Of a stretch of DNA of 64,000 nucleotides, positions 60,267-64,000 are shown one piece after another. Source of the stretch: an uncultured Amylibacter sp. (GTDB taxonomy: Bacteria > Pseudomonadota > Alphaproteobacteria > Rhodobacterales > Rhodobacteraceae); assembly GCA_943846615.1 (NCBI GenBank), contig OX044354.1, forward strand, positions 1,443,001 to 1,507,000. The letters are read 5' to 3'. The translations under genes and the position numbers were made by a program. Under the pieces are notes generated by a model. That model saw only the letters and a program-made list of their open reading frames with translations, searched no databases and had not been told where the DNA came from. The number at the start of each line of letters is the position of its first letter. Positions within the stretch are counted from its first letter, which is position 1.

Positions 60267-61268
60267 TCAGCCAAACAACTCTGGCTGGCGCACCTTCAAC
60301 GGCGTCAATATCTGCTCCACCTTTTCCTTATTGGCATCACTTAATTCCACCGCCTTCAGCGCCGCACGTGCATATGCCAAATCATCGCGTGTAATCCGAT
60401 GATACCGCCAATTGGAAATGTCCAAATACTTCATCACCGACGCCGCGCGTAAATGCGCCGCCTCTGCTTCCGATAACACATCGCCAAACGCATCAACCAA
60501 GGCATCGAAATCCGTGGCAATCGCCTTGGCCTCAGCCATCGAAAACTTATACACCACCTCGGCCTCACCCGCATCACGGCGCACCGCGTTTAACGTGGCC
60601 AGCTGTGAATAAAACGCCTGCACCCGCCCGCCAACTGTGGACGCATTTGAAATGCTGGTTTCATGAATGCGGTATTTTCCCAAAACGGCGGTTTGCAACG
60701 CAATCCGATCCACCTGCGACAACCGCCAGCATAAATCCGTATCCTCTGCCAAATGCGCATGGCGAAACCCGCCAATCTCATTCAACACATCCAACCGCGC
60801 CATTAAAAACGGATGCGGTAAATACGGTTCTCGCGCGGGAATAGACCCTGCATCAACATTGAAAAAATCCTGCTCGGGCGCATTGATCCCCAACACATTT
60901 CCCGATGGATCAATGTTCACGGCGCGCCCCGAAACCGCCACGGCTTGGGTGAAATCTATAAACGCAGATTGCCGCGCCAATCGATCAGCTGCGCAAATGT
61001 CATCCGCATCAATCCGCGCCACCAATTCACAATCCATCATGCCCAACGCCATATTCAGCGCCGAAACCAACCCACCATTTTCCTTATAATGATACTTGAT
61101 CCGCGCATCATCATATCCGTTAATCACATCCGCGGTGTCGTCCGTTGATCCGTCATCAATCACAACAATGTCAAAATCATCATGGGTCTGCGCCAACAGA
61201 CTGTCCATGGTCTCAGTCAAAAACAACTCGCCATTATAAATCGGCAACAGGAATGAAATCTTAGGCAT
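60267..61268 (-). CDS. Family 2 glycosyltransferase
   Basis: 333 residues, no membrane span. The GT-A start KISFLLPIYNGELFLTETMDSLLAQ, VVIDDGSTDDTADVI and the metal site ARIDADDICAADRLARQ are characteristic of inverting GT2 enzymes. AEDTDLCWRLSQ supplies the usual ED motif before the acceptor region. It transfers a sugar from a nucleotide donor, possibly dTDP-rhamnose made by the rfb genes here (speculative). It overlaps the upstream unknown gene by eight bases, so the two are co-translated. Confidence 0.88.
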   Translation of the reverse strand: MPKISFLLPIYNGELFLTETMDSLLAQTHDDFDIVVIDDGSTDDTADVINGYDDARIKYHYKENGGLVSALNMALGMMDCELVARIDADDICAADRLARQSAFIDFTQAVAVSGRAVNIDPSGNVLGINAPEQDFFNVDAGSIPAREPYLPHPFLMARLDVLNEIGGFRHAHLAEDTDLCWRLSQVDRIALQTAVLGKYRIHETSISNASTVGGRVQAFYSQLATLNAVRRDAGEAEVVYKFSMAEAKAIATDFDALVDAFGDVLSEAEAAHLRAASVMKYLDISNWRYHRITRDDLAYARAALKAVELSDANKEKVEQILTPLKVRQPELFG

Positions 61269-61743
61269 GGGTAATTTTCACCCCATATAATCCAACCACA
61301 AACCAATCACGACTGGGCACCATCAACGACAACCGCAGGTTTTTCGCATCCTTGGGCAACCCCGACAAACCCATATGCGCGATACTGAAATTCAGCTCGA
61401 TCACCTCTTCGCCAACCTCCAGCGTATTCAAATCCATCGACCCGCCATCAAAATATATCTTGGGGTATATCTGGCGCGCAGGATATGTTTTCAAACTGAT
61501 CTTGGCGGATTTAAAACCCTCGCCCAGATCGAATTCCAACCCAAACCACTGTTCTACAAAATTCAGCCCATCAATCGCCAAAAACGAAACACCAGCCTCG
61601 TCCACAATATTGCGCACTGACGCCATCGTCCCTTGGCTGATCGCATCGCGATCATAGGCCAGAACCACATCATCGCCGATGGGTTGATACGCTGTCACCA
61701 ATTCTGGTTCGTCTGAAAATTGATCAAAAAACAATGCACTCAT
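61261..61743 (-). CDS. Protein of unknown function coupled to glycosyltransferase
   Basis: 160 residues with no signal peptide, membrane span or family I recognise. Alternating hydrophobic strands (VSFLAIDGLNFVEQWFGLEF, FKSAKISLKTYPARQIYPKI, EVIELNFSIAHMGLSG, LRLSLMVPSRDWFVVGLYGV) suggest an all-beta, jelly-roll-like domain, perhaps carbohydrate-associated. Its stop overlaps the GT2 start, and it is 14 bases after smr. A role with the glycosyltransferase is inferred from coupling. Confidence 0.7.
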   Translation of the reverse strand: MSALFFDQFSDEPELVTAYQPIGDDVVLAYDRDAISQGTMASVRNIVDEAGVSFLAIDGLNFVEQWFGLEFDLGEGFKSAKISLKTYPARQIYPKIYFDGGSMDLNTLEVGEEVIELNFSIAHMGLSGLPKDAKNLRLSLMVPSRDWFVVGLYGVKITHA

Positions 61744-61757
61744 CCGAAATGATTACC

Positions 61758-62348
61758 CTACCCACGCGTGCGGCGCAAATAAACATAATACGCCCCCGCA
61801 CCGCCATGCTTGGGCTGTGCCTGACTGACCTGTAAAACCTTGTTTGCCAACGTCGGGCCGCGCAACCAATCGGGCAGGCTTTGGCGCAACACACCATTCA
61901 CAGGGCGATTAAATTCATCGTTCCCCTTATGCTTACCCTTGCCCGTAATGACCAAGATCAACCGGCACCCCATCGCATGGCTTTGATTGACATAGGCCAT
62001 CAAACGCACCTTCGCTTGATCCGCCGTCAGCCCGTGCAAATCCAAGGTTCCATCAATTTCCAACTGCCCCTTAACCAGACGCTGAAAATTCTTACGATCC
62101 ATATTAGGCGATGTGCGCTGTGGCGCATTATGAAATGCTGGTGGTTGTTGAAACTGTTTTTCCACCACCCGCTCGCCCACCTTAAAGGGTCGCAACATCG
62201 GTGTGCTTGGCAACGCATCTGGCACCTTCTTTGCCTTCACCACAGGCTTCACCGTGATAACGGGTTTGGTGCGCTCAACACGTGAAATCACTTGGCGCCA
62301 CACTTCCAAATCTTCACCCGTTAATCCTCTGGGCTTGCGGCGCTTCAT
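61758..62348 (-). CDS. Smr-domain protein
   Basis: 196 residues. The first 90 residues are basic and low in conserved features. The C-terminal Smr domain has TLDLHGLTADQAKVRLMAYV (DLHG motif) and LILVITGKGKHKG (TGxG motif), with KHGGAGAYYVYLRR at the end. Smr domains are nucleases or nucleic-acid-binding modules; small standalone forms may act on RNA or branched DNA. It overlaps the mltA stop by ATGA. Confidence 0.92.
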   Translation of the reverse strand: MKRRKPRGLTGEDLEVWRQVISRVERTKPVITVKPVVKAKKVPDALPSTPMLRPFKVGERVVEKQFQQPPAFHNAPQRTSPNMDRKNFQRLVKGQLEIDGTLDLHGLTADQAKVRLMAYVNQSHAMGCRLILVITGKGKHKGNDEFNRPVNGVLRQSLPDWLRGPTLANKVLQVSQAQPKHGGAGAYYVYLRRTRG

Positions 62349-63388
62349 TGTTTCGCGCTCGTAAACTTGGCGGCGGATTCAATCGGCAACAACAAATACA
62401 TCCGCCCCGTCGCTTTGGTGCGGCCCGCAATTTTACCCGCACCATTTCCCGTGCCATAATAAATATCCGCGCGTTGTGGGCCCTTAATCGCAGAACCAAT
62501 ATCCTGTGCAATCATCAACCGTTGCAACGGATCGCGCCCATGTTTATCGATATAAATCGGCATACCTAACGGATTAAATTTCGGATCAACCGCCAGCGTA
62601 CGTAAATCAGAAACCGAGATCCCCATCGCCCCCAACGGTCCCTGATCTGCGCGCAATTTTTTCAGCTCTTTGAAAAACACATACGATCCATTATGCGCCA
62701 ACAATTCGCGCCCCTTGGTTGGGTTCTTACGCACAAACGCTTTGATGTTTTGCGCCGACGCTTTGGATTTCGCCATCAACCCTTGGCGGATCATTTCCTG
62801 ACCAACGGAACGATATTTATGTCCGTTTTTGGCAGAAAACCCTACGCGCACAGATGATCCATCGGGCATCGAAATTCGCCCTGAACCTTGGATCTGTAGG
62901 AAAAATGCCTCGACTGGGTCCGCTAACCAAGCAATCTCTAACCCACGTCCATTCAACGCCCCCGCCTGAATTTCCGCGCGTGATTTATACTGCTTGCCCA
63001 CACGGTGGTCGGACGGTTTGCGGTAAATCGGCGTTTGATATTTGCCGCCGCGAATACGCGAACCTTCAATCGTCGGTTCATAATATCCCGTGAACAACGT
63101 ATCACTTTTCTGCCCAACCAAAACGGGCTGAAACATCAATTCAAAAAACTCTTTGGGATCAGGATTTGTTTTCGCAAAACGGCACAGCGGCTTCCAAACC
63201 TCTTTGGACAGATACTTCTTACCTTTGGGTGCATTGCATGAATTCAGGAACGTCTTAAACGCTGCCGCGTGATCGTCATCTTCCCAGCCTGGCAAATCAG
63301 AAAACGTAACTGGCGTTACAGTTTCCTCTATGGCCAGCGCTGGCGCGGCCATCAGCGTGGCCGTCGCGATGAGCAAAACCTTAAACAC
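62345..63388 (-). CDS. mltA: Membrane-bound lytic murein transglycosylase A
   Basis: Cleaves peptidoglycan glycan strands with 1,6-anhydro product formation. 347 residues. A signal peptide (FKVLLIATATLMAAPALA) follows a GTG start at 63388, chosen because the longer frame overlaps the upstream Tim44-like gene. No lipobox cysteine is seen, so it may be periplasmic rather than lipid-anchored. LFTGYYEPTIEGSRIRGG, FFLQIQGSGRI and the C-terminal 3D domain (DIGSAIKGPQRADIYYGTG NGAG) with catalytic aspartate are MltA hallmarks. The order tim44-mltA-smr is typical of Rhodobacterales. Confidence 0.94.
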   Translation of the reverse strand: MFKVLLIATATLMAAPALAIEETVTPVTFSDLPGWEDDDHAAAFKTFLNSCNAPKGKKYLSKEVWKPLCRFAKTNPDPKEFFELMFQPVLVGQKSDTLFTGYYEPTIEGSRIRGGKYQTPIYRKPSDHRVGKQYKSRAEIQAGALNGRGLEIAWLADPVEAFFLQIQGSGRISMPDGSSVRVGFSAKNGHKYRSVGQEMIRQGLMAKSKASAQNIKAFVRKNPTKGRELLAHNGSYVFFKELKKLRADQGPLGAMGISVSDLRTLAVDPKFNPLGMPIYIDKHGRDPLQRLMIAQDIGSAIKGPQRADIYYGTGNGAGKIAGRTKATGRMYLLLPIESAAKFTSAKQ

Positions 63389-63399
63389 ACCCGCACCAA

Positions 63400-64000
63400 T
63401 TATCCGCCGGTGGCGATCAACGTCCAATTTGGATCGTCGCTGCCCATGGCACGTGCAAATGTCCAAACGTCTTTCTGACGTTTCACGGTTGATTTATCGC
63501 CTTCAACAACTTTACCTTTGGCGTCTGTGACAACTGCGGTCAATTCAGCAACCATCGACAACGTCAATTCGCCCTCTTTGGTACGCCAATCATACTCGGC
63601 CTCTGCCAGCTTGATTTCGCGCAACCCAACGAATGTTGCATCAATCCTCAAACCCTGCTCTTCGCGCGATGCGATTACGGCTTCGAAACTGTCATAAACA
63701 TCATCCGCCAAAAACGGACGTAATCCATCGCGATCACCTTCTTCGAAGGCAATTAAAATCATTTCATACGCTTGACGCGCACCGCCCAAAAAATCCGTCA
63801 CAGAAAACGAAGGCTCCGCCTTTTTCATATGCGCCAGCGCTTTACCCGATGGGCTATCAACGTCAACGTGATCGGCAATGTCGCGATCAACGCCACCTTC
63901 GATCACATCAAATGTCGGCTTGTTATCTGCATTCGCTGGTTTCGGTGTCACCACTTTGGGCGCTTCAAAACCTTCGCGGGTTCCCAAAATACTACGCAGG
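63400..64000 (-). CDS. Tim44-like domain protein (5' end outside window)
   Basis: About 200 residues visible, running off the window edge; the frame reads LRSILGTREGFEAPKVV at the edge, so the N-terminal membrane helix expected in this family lies outside. The Tim44 domain includes FLGGARQAYEMILIAFEEGD, LRPFLADDVYDSFEAVI and VWTFARAMGSDDPNWTLIATG. It is related to the matrix-side mitochondrial import component; bacterial versions are membrane-associated and poorly understood (TimA). It precedes mltA by 11 bases. Confidence 0.92.
   Translation of the reverse strand, partial: LRSILGTREGFEAPKVVTPKPANADNKPTFDVIEGGVDRDIADHVDVDSPSGKALAHMKKAEPSFSVTDFLGGARQAYEMILIAFEEGDRDGLRPFLADDVYDSFEAVIASREEQGLRIDATFVGLREIKLAEAEYDWRTKEGELTLSMVAELTAVVTDAKGKVVEGDKSTVKRQKDVWTFARAMGSDDPNWTLIATGG

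Overview
The window looks like a chromosome segment of an alphaproteobacterium of the order Rhodobacterales (roseobacter type). This rests on the protein set and gene order: rimP-nusA-ylxR/L7Ae-infB, accD-folC, tim44-mltA-smr next to hslVU, a 434-residue HslU, a fused DUF448/L7Ae protein, a DUF3726 protein and a secreted PstS/OmpA fusion. It also rests on an alphaproteobacterial-type RpoH promoter before hslV. Base composition looks moderate for the group (by eye, not computed). I found no tRNA, rRNA, insertion sequence, prophage or CRISPR. No intergenic gap reaches 300 bases.

Layout. 1-1482: end of thioredoxin, a Crp/Fnr-type regulator and a divergent four-helix membrane protein, with overlapping palindromes between them. 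1516-4519: divergent glpK and glpD. 4502-7957: nadA-nadB-nadC. 8028-11240: a very large soluble reductive dehalogenase fused to its own oxygenase-type reductase and ferredoxin. 11354-16652: a tightly coupled five-gene catabolic-looking cluster (Ldh2-like, M19-like, unknown, DUF3726, enolase superfamily). Its three recognisable enzymes all lack hallmark catalytic or metal-binding residues. 16727-20053: dTDP-L-rhamnose operon. 20125-22671: dimethylglycine/sarcosine dehydrogenase-like enzyme. 22673-25624: accD-folC-sulfotransferase. 25685-28738: CPBP protease divergent from fadH.

28735-39156 is mixed housekeeping: pip, ubiG, a comF-grxC-marR-amidohydrolase string, an NDUFAF5-like methyltransferase, hemH, a MocR regulator facing a DUF1127 gene, and ppi-argJ-mutT. 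39406-49897 holds secA, the PstS/OmpA fusion, radC, map, sfsA, a CinA-like protein, an acetyltransferase, an AI-2E transporter and a lipoprotein hydrolase. 50066-55447 is the transcription/translation operon rimP-nusA-ylxR-infB, with terminator-like hairpins in its leader and at its end. 55450-64000 holds a secreted esterase, two tandem capsule-synthesis-like paralogues, heat-shock hslVU, a GT2 glycosyltransferase with a partner of unknown function, smr, mltA and the edge of a Tim44-like gene.

The genome is compact. Six of the twelve convergent junctions overlap through their stop codons, a seventh is one base apart, and comF and its divergent neighbour share start-codon bases. The best candidate for an undescribed system is 11354-16652, possibly together with the divergent dehalogenase.
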